Below, in pieces: positions 36,515 through 45,778 of a DNA stretch of 64,000 nt. The translations under genes were made by a program, and so were the position numbers. The stretch's first letter is position 1. Every line of letters begins with the position of its first letter. This stretch comes from Herbaspirillum sp. AP02 (GTDB lineage Bacteria; Pseudomonadota; Gammaproteobacteria; Burkholderiales; Burkholderiaceae_D). The stretch lies in assembly GCF_015767275.1 (NCBI RefSeq), contig NZ_JADWMY010000002.1, positions 310,001 to 374,000 on the forward strand, read 5' to 3'. The notes under the pieces were generated by a model that saw only the letters and a list, made by a program, of their open reading frames with translations, searched no databases and had not been told where the DNA came from.

Positions 36515-39313
36515 ATGATCCCATCTCGAGAACGCATGCTGTCAGCCACCGTCCCGATCGCTCCCACTCCCGACTTCTGGCAACAGGCCGTGCGCCTGCT
36601 GCTGCGCGAGGGCCAGCCACTGGGCCAGGCCTTGGGCATCGAGACGCAGGCCGCTGCGCCACTGGATTTCTCGGATGTGCAACTGATGGTGCCGGCGTTT
36701 TCCCATGCGCAGAACTTCAAGGCCGCGCTGGCACGTGAACTGCGCCGGCCCTTTATCGCGCCGCGCATCAATACCCTCGCGGGCTTGCTGGCCATGCAGG
36801 TCCCGGGCGAGAGCGTACCGCCGTCCGAGAGTGAACGCCTCATGCAGCTCTACGCCCAGTTGCGTGAGCACGGCTGGCTGAAGAAGATGTTTTCCGCGCG
36901 CCGCAATGCCGATCTCTTGCCGTTGGCCCATACCCTGCTGGCGCTGTCGGACGAGCTGACGCTGGCGCTGCTGCCCGAGATTCGCGCCAGCGCCGAGGGC
37001 GAGCAGGCTGCCGTCGGCCGCTGGGCGCAGGCCCTGGCCCAACTGCTGGAGCCGCTGGCACCGTCGGCGCATGGCATGTTGTCTGACGAGGCCGCGCTGG
37101 TGTGGCAGGTCTGGAAGACCCAGCTGGATGCCAATGACCGCATCGTGCAGCGTTTCGATGCCATGCTGGCCCTCGCCGAACGTGCCAGCCTGCCCTTGGT
37201 GTGGGTCAGTCCGACCGCACCGGAGCCGCTGGATGCGGCCTTCCTGAACACCTATGCCAAGCGCCAGCCGGTACGCATCGTGACCCTGGACTGGAGTCGC
37301 CAGGCCATCGCGCCATTGCATCCGGTTTATCTGTCGGCATGGGACGAACTGGTGGCCGACGATGAGGGTGTCCCACCACCCTTCCCGGAGCCTGCCGCCG
37401 CGCCGGCCGATGGGCCCGCGCTGCCGCTCCCCCTACCGCTGCTATGCCCGGCGCCGGACCTGGAGAGCGCGGCCGTGCAGAGTGCACAGATCGTGCTGCG
37501 CTGGCTGGAGCAGGGCAAGGGCGAGATCGCCATCGTCGCCCAGGATCGGGTCACTGCGCGTCGCCTGCGGGCACTGCTGGAACGCGCCGAAGTGGCCGTG
37601 GCCGACGAGACCGGCTGGAAGCTTTCGACCACCCGCGCCGCTGCCGCGCTGGCAGCCTGGAACGATCTGGTATCGGCCCGTGGCGAGACCAATGCCTTGC
37701 TGGACTTGCTGAAGTCGCCCTTCGTCTTTCCTGATGACCCCAGTCGCGCCGATCAGGTCATGCGCATCGAAGCCCGCCTGCGTCGCGCCAACATCGCCGG
37801 CGACTGGCAGGCCCTGCAATCGGCCTTCGCGCAGGCGGAGGATGGCGCCGACCTCGCATGCATCACCTTGCTGGCGCGCCAGGCTGCCCGTTTCGGCGGT
37901 CGCAAGACCCTGGCGCAATGGTGTGACACACAGCGCGCCCTGTGCCAGGCCCTGGGTATGGAGAGCGCGCTACGCGACGATGGCGCGGGCGAACAATGCC
38001 TCTTGATGTTGGACGATATCGCCGCCGGGCAAGGCGGCCTGGAAGACAGTTTCTCCTTTGCCGAATGGCGCGCTCTGCTGAACCTGCGCCTGGATGCGAC
38101 CTCGTACATGCCGCCCATCAAGGACCGGCGGGTGGTGATGCTGCCGCTCAACGGCGCCCGCCTGCGGCGTTTCGATGCGGTGCTGGTGATCGGTGCCGAT
38201 GCCGCGCACCTGCCATCGCCGCCGCAGGAAACGCTGTTCTTTTCCAATGCCGTGCGGCGCGAGCTGAGCCTGGTCACGCGCGCCGAGCGCCAGCGCCAGC
38301 AACTGCGCGACCTGACCGAATTGCTATGTGTGAATCCCGAAGTCGTGCTGTGCTGGCAGACCCACCAGGACGGCGAACCCAATCCGGTCAGCCCCTGGAT
38401 ACAGCGCCTGGAACTGAAGCTGGCGCAGCAGGGCATGGCGCCGTTGCGCAGGGTGCATTGGCAGGCACCGCTGCGCAAGCTGCAGGCGCAGCGCTCCTCC
38501 ATGCCGGCCCCGAGCGCGCCGGAGCTGTTGCCGTCCACCCTGTCGGCCAGCGGCTTCGGCAGTTTCCTGGCTTGCCCCTATCAGTTCTTCGCGGCGCGCA
38601 TGTTGCGCGTGGCGGTGATGGACGAGCTCTCCGACCTGCCCGAAAAACGCGACTACGGCAGCTGGCTGCACGAGATCCTGCATCGCTACCATGCCCACCT
38701 GCGCGAGCACGCCACGCCACTGGTGGCGCGCCCCGGTCTGCTGGCCGGCATCTCGGAAGAGGTGTTCCAGCGCGAGATGCAGCGTCACCCGGCAGCACTG
38801 GCCTTCCACGCGCGCTGGCAGAAGGTGATGCCGGCCTACCTGCTCTGGGCCAATGAACGCGAGGCCGATGGCTGGCAGTTCGTCTTCGGCGAGCAGTCGC
38901 AGTCGCAAGCGCTGTCCTGGCAGGATGGCGGCATCGAACTGTATGGTCGCCTGGATCGGGTGGATCAGAATGCGCAGGGCGAGCGCGCCCTGCTGGACTA
39001 CAAGACCCGCAGCGTCGCCAGCCTCCGGCAGAAGGTCAAGGAAGAGGACGATCATCAACTGGCCTTCTATGGCCTGCTGGCCGGCGGCGCGATAGAGCAC
39101 GCCCATTACGTGGCCCTTGAACTGGGTGCCGACAAGAAGACCGGCGACGCCGCCGCGCCCGATTTCCTACGCAAGCAAGAGATGCTCAAGCAACAGATCA
39201 CCACCACCCTGCAGCAAGTGGCGCAGGGTGCGCCGCTACCGGCCAATGGCATCGAATCGGTGTGCCAGTACTGTGACATGCGCGGCCTGTGCCGCAAGGG
39301 AGCCTGGCTGTGA
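36515..39313 (+). CDS. addB: AddB-like PD-(D/E)XK nuclease with Fe-S cluster
   Basis: This 932-residue protein is an AddB/RexB-type partner of the AddA helicase in double-strand-break end processing. The first ~600 residues form an inactive helicase-like scaffold. The C-terminal nuclease domain has the catalytic pattern YGRLDRVDQ...ALLDYKTR. Four cysteines for a 4Fe-4S cluster are placed as in AddB: C687 (LACPYQFFA) and C917, C920, C926 (VCQYCDMRGLC). The stop overlaps the next start as GTGA, so the two subunits are translationally coupled. An in-frame ATG 21 bases downstream is an alternative start. Confidence 0.88.
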   Translation: MIPSRERMLSATVPIAPTPDFWQQAVRLLLREGQPLGQALGIETQAAAPLDFSDVQLMVPAFSHAQNFKAALARELRRPFIAPRINTLAGLLAMQVPGESVPPSESERLMQLYAQLREHGWLKKMFSARRNADLLPLAHTLLALSDELTLALLPEIRASAEGEQAAVGRWAQALAQLLEPLAPSAHGMLSDEAALVWQVWKTQLDANDRIVQRFDAMLALAERASLPLVWVSPTAPEPLDAAFLNTYAKRQPVRIVTLDWSRQAIAPLHPVYLSAWDELVADDEGVPPPFPEPAAAPADGPALPLPLPLLCPAPDLESAAVQSAQIVLRWLEQGKGEIAIVAQDRVTARRLRALLERAEVAVADETGWKLSTTRAAAALAAWNDLVSARGETNALLDLLKSPFVFPDDPSRADQVMRIEARLRRANIAGDWQALQSAFAQAEDGADLACITLLARQAARFGGRKTLAQWCDTQRALCQALGMESALRDDGAGEQCLLMLDDIAAGQGGLEDSFSFAEWRALLNLRLDATSYMPPIKDRRVVMLPLNGARLRRFDAVLVIGADAAHLPSPPQETLFFSNAVRRELSLVTRAERQRQQLRDLTELLCVNPEVVLCWQTHQDGEPNPVSPWIQRLELKLAQQGMAPLRRVHWQAPLRKLQAQRSSMPAPSAPELLPSTLSASGFGSFLACPYQFFAARMLRVAVMDELSDLPEKRDYGSWLHEILHRYHAHLREHATPLVARPGLLAGISEEVFQREMQRHPAALAFHARWQKVMPAYLLWANEREADGWQFVFGEQSQSQALSWQDGGIELYGRLDRVDQNAQGERALLDYKTRSVASLRQKVKEEDDHQLAFYGLLAGGAIEHAHYVALELGADKKTGDAAAPDFLRKQEMLKQQITTTLQQVAQGAPLPANGIESVCQYCDMRGLCRKGAWL

Positions 39314-42300
39314 GCGCCGGCGAAATGAGCAAGCCCGTACCGGCGGCCTACGAGATCGACGGCAGTGCCGTCGAGGCCGCCCAGTTCACCCGCGCCGCCT
39401 GCGATCCGCGTCACTCGGTGGTGGTGGAGGCCTGCGCCGGCAGCGGCAAGACCTGGCTGCTGGTGGCGCGCATGCTGCGGTTGTTGCTCTCCGGCGCCCA
39501 GGCGCCTGAACTGCTGGCCATCACCTTCACCCGCAAGGCCGCGCAGGAAATGCGCGAACGCCTGATGGAACTGTTGCATGAACTGGCGCTGGCCGATGAG
39601 GCCGGGACCACTGCGCTGCTGCGCGAACGCGGCGTGGCCGAGGTCGATCTGCCGCGGTTGCTGCCGGTGGCGCGCGGCCTGTATGAGCGCATCCTGTCGT
39701 CCGAACAGAGCCTGTCCATCGACACCTTCCATAGCTGGTTTGCGCGCCTGTTGCAGATCGCACCGCTGGCCTCGGGCGTGCCGCATGGCTATACCCTGAC
39801 CGAGAAGAATGGTGAGCTGCTGGACGAAGCCTATCGCCGCTTCATGCAGAAGCTGCGCAACCCCGAGGGCGAGCGCATCAAGGCTGCGCTGCTGGAGCTG
39901 TATGAGCTGGCGGGCGATTTCAATGCCCGTCAGTTGCTGGATGCCTTCATCGACAAGCGCGCCGAATGGTGGGCCGCGACCCAGCACGATGGCGACGACA
40001 GTGAAGAGATCGACGTGCCGACCCCGCTGCTGTGGCTGCAAGCCCTGTGCGGCGAGGATGCGCTGCGCGATGCGCGACTGTCATTGTGGGATGAATCTGC
40101 CCTGGTGGAACGCGCCAGTCGCATCGCCATCCTGCTGGGGCAGGGCGGCGCCGCCAACAAGACCCGGGCCGTGGCCATCGAATCGGCGCTGACGGCCGGC
40201 CCGGCGCTGGCGCACTTCGACGCGCTGTACAGCCAGTTCTTCGACGACAAGGAAAAGCCGCGCAAGAACGGCAAGGTGAAATCCCTGCTGGCGGCACTGG
40301 TGCAGCATTTTCAGGTGGGCGAGGATGCCGCGCTGGAGGCCTTCGACAGCGAATTCAACGCGGTCGGCGGCGCGTTGCGCACGCTGCAGGGACGCAGCAA
40401 GGAAAAGCAGGTGCTGCAGCTCAACCGCGCCCTCTTCCGCGCCGGCCCTGCCTATCTGGACAGCTATCAGGAAGTGAAATCGGAACAGCGCGTGCTGGAC
40501 TTTGCCGACCTCGAATGGCAAGCCTATCGCCTGCTCAACGACGAGGCCAGTGCCGCCTACCTGCAGACCCGGCTGGATGCCCGCTACAAGCACATCCTGC
40601 TGGACGAATTCCAGGACACCAACCCGCTGCAATGGAGCATCGTGCGCTCCTGGCTGCGCGCCTATGGCGGCGATGCGGCGCAACCGAGCGTGTTCGTGGT
40701 GGGGGACCCCAAGCAATCGATCTATCGCTTCCGGCGCGCCGAGCCCCGGGTGTTCGTGGCGGCGCGTGACCTGCTGCGCGCGCAGGGCGCGGCCGTGCTG
40801 CGCGCCAACCAGACGCGACGCAATGCCAGCGCCGTGGTCGAGGTGCTCAATCGCTCATTCGTGCGCGGCGGCAACCCGCTGTTCGCCCAGCAGACCACGC
40901 TGGGCCTTGATGGGGGCGAGGTATGGCGCTTGCCGTTGGTCCGGCAAGAGGAGGGTGCGGAAAACGTCAACGAGGAAGAAGCCGCTGCAAGCGACCAGAT
41001 GCCGGTGATCGCCTGGCGCAATCCGCTGACCACCGCCCGCGGCGAGGAGGACGATGCCCGTCGCCTGCTGGAGGGACAGGCGCTGGCGCGGGCGCTGCTC
41101 AAGGCCAGCCGCGAGGTGCCAGTGGTGGACGGCAAGTCGACCCGCCCCATGCGCTGGAGCGACATCATGCTGCTGGTGCGCAAGCGCAGCCACCTGACGG
41201 CGTACGAAAGCGCCCTGCGCGCAGCCGGCATTCCCTTCATCTCGGACAAGCGCGGCGGTCTGCTGGAGTCCCTGGAGATCGCCGACCTGATCGCGCTGCT
41301 GACCTTCCTCATCACGCCCAACGATACGCGAGCGCTGGCGCACGTTCTCAAGAGTCCCATCATCGGTGCGGCCGACGATGATCTGGTGCAGATCGCGCGT
41401 CGTGCTGCACAGGCCGATGGTGGCCACTGGTGGCAGCATATGCTGGGCATGCAGCAGGAAGGCGTGGCCTCGGCCGCGCTGGTGCGGGCGGCGGGCATGC
41501 TGCACCGCTGGCTGCAGGCGGCGCCGCACCTGCCGGTGCACGATCTGCTGGACATGATCCTGCACCAGGGCGACCTGGTCGCGCGCTATGCCCAGTACGC
41601 TTCGCCGCTGACACGCAGCCAGACCCTGGGCAATATCGCCGCCTTCGTGGAACTGTCGCTGAACATGGATGCCGGGCGTTATCCCAGCCTGCCCAAGTTC
41701 ATCGACGCGTTGCGCGTACTGCAGCGCAGTGCTGGTGGCGATGCGCCTGACGAAGCCAGCGTGGATGCCAGTGCCGATGCCGTGCGCATCCTCACCGTAC
41801 ACAGCGCCAAGGGGCTGGAGGCGCCGGTGGTGGCGATCCTGGATGCCAACCACAGCGAATCGGTGGAAGACAATCTGGGCGTCCTCTGCGAATGGCCGCA
41901 GGACCAGGACGCGCCGACGCATTTCTCCGCCTTCGGCCGTCGCAGCGAGCGCGGCGCGGCCCGTCAGCGCCTGTTCGACGAGGAAGATGCCTTGCGTCAG
42001 CAGGAAGACTGGAACCTGCTCTACGTCGCCGTCACCCGCGCCAAGCAATTGCTGCTGGTGTCAGGCGTGGCCGGCACCCGTGGCGCAGGGGAGGGCGGTG
42101 TGGTGGCCGGCAGCTGGTACGAGCGCCTGTTCGCCAGCGATGCCCCGGTGCGTGAGATCAGCGAGGAGGCCGTGCAGGGTGCGCAGGCGGCAGCGCTGGA
42201 AGAACGCTTCGAGCTGGCGCTGTTCGAACCGCGACCGGTTCCGCTGACGCTGTTCGGTGCCGGCTCCGGCGAGGCTGAGACGCCCGCTGTCGTGGCCGAG

Positions 42301-42765
42301 GACGGCACCCTGGTGGCCAGTGAAGCCATCGACGAAGGCGTGGCCCTGCATGCGCTGCTGGAACGCCTGACCCATGCCCAGGCCTGGCCCCTGGTGCTGC
42401 CGGCGCCACCGGTGCTGGTGCGCTGGCTCGGTGTATCGGCGGAGATGGCGCAGGTGGTGCATGCGCAGGCGCGCCAGGTGCTGGCGCAGCCACTACTGGA
42501 GCGTTTCTTCAATCCGGCCCTGCACCGCTGGGCGCGCAACGAGATGGAGATCGTTTCCACCAGCGGCGTAATGCGTCTGGACCGGGTGGTGATGTTCGAG
42601 GATGAAGTCTGGGTCCTTGACTACAAGCGGCGCCTGCTCGAGAGCGAACGCGCCGATTACGCCGCGCAACTGGCGCGCTATCGCAGCGCCCTCGTGTCGG
42701 TCTTTTCTGACATGCGAATCAGGTCTGCGCTGATTACCGCAGACGGTACGCTGGTGGAGCATTGA
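39310..42765 (+). CDS. addA: AddA-like UvrD-family helicase-nuclease
   Basis: This 1151-residue superfamily 1 helicase with a C-terminal nuclease processes DNA ends for homologous recombination. Walker A is ACAGSGKT (41-48), motif Ia is AITFTRKAAQEM, motif II is LLDEFQDTNPLQW, motif III contains GDPKQSIYRFR, and motif V/VI regions include TVHSAKGLEAPV and YVAVTRAK. The C-terminal nuclease motif is WVLDYKRR. The GTG start overlaps the addB stop and has GGGAG seven bases upstream. An ATG 15 bases later is an alternative. No recBCD genes are in the window. Confidence 0.92.
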   Translation: MSAGEMSKPVPAAYEIDGSAVEAAQFTRAACDPRHSVVVEACAGSGKTWLLVARMLRLLLSGAQAPELLAITFTRKAAQEMRERLMELLHELALADEAGTTALLRERGVAEVDLPRLLPVARGLYERILSSEQSLSIDTFHSWFARLLQIAPLASGVPHGYTLTEKNGELLDEAYRRFMQKLRNPEGERIKAALLELYELAGDFNARQLLDAFIDKRAEWWAATQHDGDDSEEIDVPTPLLWLQALCGEDALRDARLSLWDESALVERASRIAILLGQGGAANKTRAVAIESALTAGPALAHFDALYSQFFDDKEKPRKNGKVKSLLAALVQHFQVGEDAALEAFDSEFNAVGGALRTLQGRSKEKQVLQLNRALFRAGPAYLDSYQEVKSEQRVLDFADLEWQAYRLLNDEASAAYLQTRLDARYKHILLDEFQDTNPLQWSIVRSWLRAYGGDAAQPSVFVVGDPKQSIYRFRRAEPRVFVAARDLLRAQGAAVLRANQTRRNASAVVEVLNRSFVRGGNPLFAQQTTLGLDGGEVWRLPLVRQEEGAENVNEEEAAASDQMPVIAWRNPLTTARGEEDDARRLLEGQALARALLKASREVPVVDGKSTRPMRWSDIMLLVRKRSHLTAYESALRAAGIPFISDKRGGLLESLEIADLIALLTFLITPNDTRALAHVLKSPIIGAADDDLVQIARRAAQADGGHWWQHMLGMQQEGVASAALVRAAGMLHRWLQAAPHLPVHDLLDMILHQGDLVARYAQYASPLTRSQTLGNIAAFVELSLNMDAGRYPSLPKFIDALRVLQRSAGGDAPDEASVDASADAVRILTVHSAKGLEAPVVAILDANHSESVEDNLGVLCEWPQDQDAPTHFSAFGRRSERGAARQRLFDEEDALRQQEDWNLLYVAVTRAKQLLLVSGVAGTRGAGEGGVVAGSWYERLFASDAPVREISEEAVQGAQAAALEERFELALFEPRPVPLTLFGAGSGEAETPAVVAEDGTLVASEAIDEGVALHALLERLTHAQAWPLVLPAPPVLVRWLGVSAEMAQVVHAQARQVLAQPLLERFFNPALHRWARNEMEIVSTSGVMRLDRVVMFEDEVWVLDYKRRLLESERADYAAQLARYRSALVSVFSDMRIRSALITADGTLVEH

Positions 42766-42916
42766 GGCTCCCCCAACTACCGTCATCACCTCCATGCGCT
42801 TCGGATAAGTTCCAGAAATTCAATAAACATCAAATCAGGAAGTTTAAATTTTCCGTTGTAAGATAAAAAAGATCATCGCAAAGAGCAAGAGTGATATCTT
42901 CGGTGCTCCGTGATTG

Positions 42917-42944
42917 TTGACGACGATTTTTTTGTTAGTAAATT
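42917..42944 (+). promoter_or_regulatory. Sigma-70 promoter for the antiporter operon
   Basis: A -35 TTGACG (42917-42922) and -10 TAAATT (42939-42944) are 16 bp apart in an AT-rich segment. The predicted leader is about 145 nt. The rest of 42766-43096 shows no gene. Confidence 0.5.
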
Positions 42945-43096
42945 CTCGTTGCTCGATCCGGATCCGATGGCGCCGGGTAGTCTCGCATCAACCAAGCGGA
43001 CCCTGCTATCCACGCTCATGCGATCCACGCATGGTCCTCGTCCGGTCCCCCACCTGGCGCGGTTCCAAAAAACCTAATCGTTACACAGGAGGAGAT

Positions 43097-44305
43097 ATGG
43101 AGTGGGCTCTTCCGTCTTTCACCCTCGCACAGACGCTGCAATGGAATGCCTTGCTGGTATTCGGCGGACTGCTGCTGTTCGGGCTGATCGCGGGCTACGT
43201 AGTTTCCAAGTCCCCATGGGTGCCACGCATCACGGGTTATCTGCTGGTCGGTTTCCTGCTCGGTGCGGGCGGCTTCAACCTGCTTTCGGGCGAAGTGCTC
43301 AAGGTCACCAACATCTTTGCCGACATCGCCGTGGCACTGGTGGTGTATCAGCTGGGTCGCTATGTCGACATCGGCTGGCTGCGTCGCGAGAAGTGGCTGA
43401 TGATCACCGTGGCCGTGTCGGCGGTGCTGTGCTTCGGCTTCGTCAGCATCGCGCTGACCTGGTTCGGTACCGATTCGGTGATGGCGCTGCTGGGCGGCGT
43501 GATGGCCATCGCTACCGCGCCGGCGGTGGTGCTGGTGGTATTGCGCGACCTCAAGGCCGAAGGCCAGGTCACGCGCCGCCTCGCCGCCATGACGGCCTTG
43601 AACAACTTCGTCGCCGTGCTGGCCGCCTATGCGCTCTTGCCGGTGATCGCACACGAGGCCGGCACGCCGGTGGCCACGCTGATCCAGCACACCCTGTATT
43701 CGCTGGTGGGCTCGGCTGTCCTGGCCTACCTGACCTATTGGCTGATGATGCCGCTGGCACGCCTGCTGGGTCGCGAGAACAGCTCGCAGTTCGTGCTGGT
43801 GATCTCGGTGATCGCGCTGGCCATCGGCGTGGCGCATGCGCTGCACCTGCCGGTGATGCTGACCATGCTGATCTTCGCCATCCTCTCCAAGAACCTGGAT
43901 CGCCAGTTCGATCTGATGGAGCTGGAATTCGGCGTTGCCAATGAGCTGTTCGTGGTGATGCTCTTCGTCACCGTGGGGGCCTCGATGAAGCTGTCGGACC
44001 TGGGCCTGCTGGGCTTCTCGGTGCTGATCCTGATCGCCGCCCGCTTCCTGGCGATGGGGCTGGGCATCTTCCTGTTCGCCCGCTTTGCACGCATGAACTG
44101 GCGCCAGGCCGGGCTGCTCACGCTGGGTACCCTGCCCATGACCGAGGTCGGCGTGGGCCTGATGCAGACGGTGTCCTCGCTGTACCCGCACACCACGGCC
44201 AATGTGCTGCCGCTGCTGGCGGGCAGCATGGTGGTCCTGGAATTCCTGGGGCCGGTGGCGACACAGTTTGCCCTGATCAAATCTGGAGAGAGTGGACGCG
44301 AATGA
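43097..44305 (+). CDS. CPA2-type cation:proton antiporter
   Basis: This 402-residue protein of about twelve membrane helices belongs to the Na+/H+ exchanger (PF00999) CPA2 group. Characteristic stretches are SPWVPRITGYLLVGFLLGAG near the N-terminus and ATAPAVVLVVLRDLKAEG in the core. No C-terminal TrkA-N (RCK) domain is present, so it is not a full KefB/KefC. The ion is unknown. An excellent AGGAGGAG ribosome-binding site precedes the ATG. It overlaps the glutamate-cysteine ligase gene by 4 bp (ATGA). Coupling to a glutathione-related gene is suggestive, because Kef channels are glutathione-gated. Confidence 0.88.
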   Translation: MEWALPSFTLAQTLQWNALLVFGGLLLFGLIAGYVVSKSPWVPRITGYLLVGFLLGAGGFNLLSGEVLKVTNIFADIAVALVVYQLGRYVDIGWLRREKWLMITVAVSAVLCFGFVSIALTWFGTDSVMALLGGVMAIATAPAVVLVVLRDLKAEGQVTRRLAAMTALNNFVAVLAAYALLPVIAHEAGTPVATLIQHTLYSLVGSAVLAYLTYWLMMPLARLLGRENSSQFVLVISVIALAIGVAHALHLPVMLTMLIFAILSKNLDRQFDLMELEFGVANELFVVMLFVTVGASMKLSDLGLLGFSVLILIAARFLAMGLGIFLFARFARMNWRQAGLLTLGTLPMTEVGVGLMQTVSSLYPHTTANVLPLLAGSMVVLEFLGPVATQFALIKSGESGRE

Positions 44306-45531
44306 ATACCGAGACACTGATCCGCAATGAACAAGACGCCGCTGCCGGCCAGGCCCATGTGGCCGGTCCGCAGAGCAGCGCCGGCATCCTGCCGTTCGGT
44401 TCCTCCACGCCCTTTACCATGGGCATCGAGCTGGAACTGCAACTGGTCAACCGCCGCAACTACAACCTGGCCAGCGACGCGGTCGATCTGCTGAACTGGA
44501 TCGAGCCGCGCGACCTGCAAAAGCAGATCAAGCTGGAAATGACGCAGGGCATGATCGAGCTCAATTCGGGTATCCATACCCGTGTGGATGAACTGATCGA
44601 GGAGTTGAAGGGCTTGCGCGCCGCCTTGAACAAGGGGGCGCAATATCTCAACATCGACGTCTCCGGCGGTGGTGCGCATCCCTTCCAGCACTGGAATGAA
44701 CAGCGCATCACGCCCAGCGAGCGTTTCCATTACCTGCACGAGAAATACGGCTACCTGGCCAAGACCTTCACGGTGTTCGGCCAGCACATCCACATCGGGG
44801 TGGAGAATGGCGACGATGCGCTGTACCTCACGCACGGCTTCTCGCGTTACGTGCCGCATTTCATCGCGCTCTCGGCGGCTTCGCCGTTCTACCAGGGTGC
44901 CGATACCAAGTTCGATTCCTCGCGCAGCAATGTGGTACGCGCTTTCCCGTTGTCGGGTACGGCCCCGGTCCACACCCGCTGGGCCGAGTTCGAGACCTAC
45001 TACGATGAATTGCACCAGATGGGCATCATCGCCAGCATGAAGGACTTCTACTGGGACATCCGTCCCAAGCCGGAATACGGCACCGTGGAAATCCGCGTCT
45101 GCGATACGCCCCTGACCATCGAGCATGCGGCGCACCTGGGTGCCTATGCCCAACTGCTGGCACGCTGGATCCTGACCGAACGGCCGTTCGTGGTGGGCGA
45201 CGATTTCTACCTGCTGTACCAGTTCAACCGTTTCGAGGCCAGCCGATTTGGCCTGAACGGCCAACTGGCACTGCACGGCGCCACACCGTCGCAATCGCGC
45301 AAGCTGCCCATCTTTGAACACCTGCTGCAGCAATTGCAATTGCTGGAGCCCTACGTGGCCAACGAGGCCGAGCATCAGACCATCGTGCGCCTGCGCCGCA
45401 TCGCGCATGACCGGCTCTCGGACGCCAACTGGCTGCGCCAGATGTTCGCCCAGCGCGGCTCGCTCAATGACATGATGCGGCTGTCTTCGGAGTTGTGGAT
45501 GGGCGTCGAGCCGCCGCCGTATTTCCAATAA
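44302..45531 (+). CDS. ybdK: YbdK-type carboxylate-amine ligase
   Basis: This 409-residue ATP-dependent ligase is of the glutamate-cysteine ligase 2 family (PF04107, YbdK/GshA2). It starts its domain with PFTMGIELELQLVNRRNYNL, the conserved metal- and glutamate-binding strand. GQHIHIGVENGDDA and RPKPEYGTVEIRVCDTP are further signatures. The family shows weak gamma-glutamylcysteine synthetase activity, and the true substrate is often unclear. Start and stop are well defined, and it is co-transcribed with the antiporter. A terminator-like hairpin lies about 95 bp downstream. Confidence 0.9.
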   Translation: MNTETLIRNEQDAAAGQAHVAGPQSSAGILPFGSSTPFTMGIELELQLVNRRNYNLASDAVDLLNWIEPRDLQKQIKLEMTQGMIELNSGIHTRVDELIEELKGLRAALNKGAQYLNIDVSGGGAHPFQHWNEQRITPSERFHYLHEKYGYLAKTFTVFGQHIHIGVENGDDALYLTHGFSRYVPHFIALSAASPFYQGADTKFDSSRSNVVRAFPLSGTAPVHTRWAEFETYYDELHQMGIIASMKDFYWDIRPKPEYGTVEIRVCDTPLTIEHAAHLGAYAQLLARWILTERPFVVGDDFYLLYQFNRFEASRFGLNGQLALHGATPSQSRKLPIFEHLLQQLQLLEPYVANEAEHQTIVRLRRIAHDRLSDANWLRQMFAQRGSLNDMMRLSSELWMGVEPPPYFQ

Positions 45532-45625
45532 CCGGTGTACATGAATTCCGCAGCAAGGAGCTGATGTTGAGGTGTCTGTCCTCCCGGGTGATTGCAGAGC
45601 ACGCGGGAGGGCGGCAAGAAGGCCG

Positions 45626-45660
45626 GAGGCCGGTATCGCAAGATGCCGGCCTCTTGTCTT
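45626..45660 (+). terminator. Intrinsic terminator after ybdK
   Basis: An 8-bp perfect stem (GAGGCCGG/CCGGCCTC) with a 12-nt loop is followed by TTGTCTTT. Confidence 0.65.
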
Positions 45661-45778
45661 TGTGGTCATTGCGTTGTGGTCGTTGTATTGCGGGCCTTGT
45701 GCGGAAGGGGCTGGATCGCCGACAATCACGGCTTTTGAAGCGACCTCGGGCTGCACCGAGATGCGTGCCGGAGCCAGC

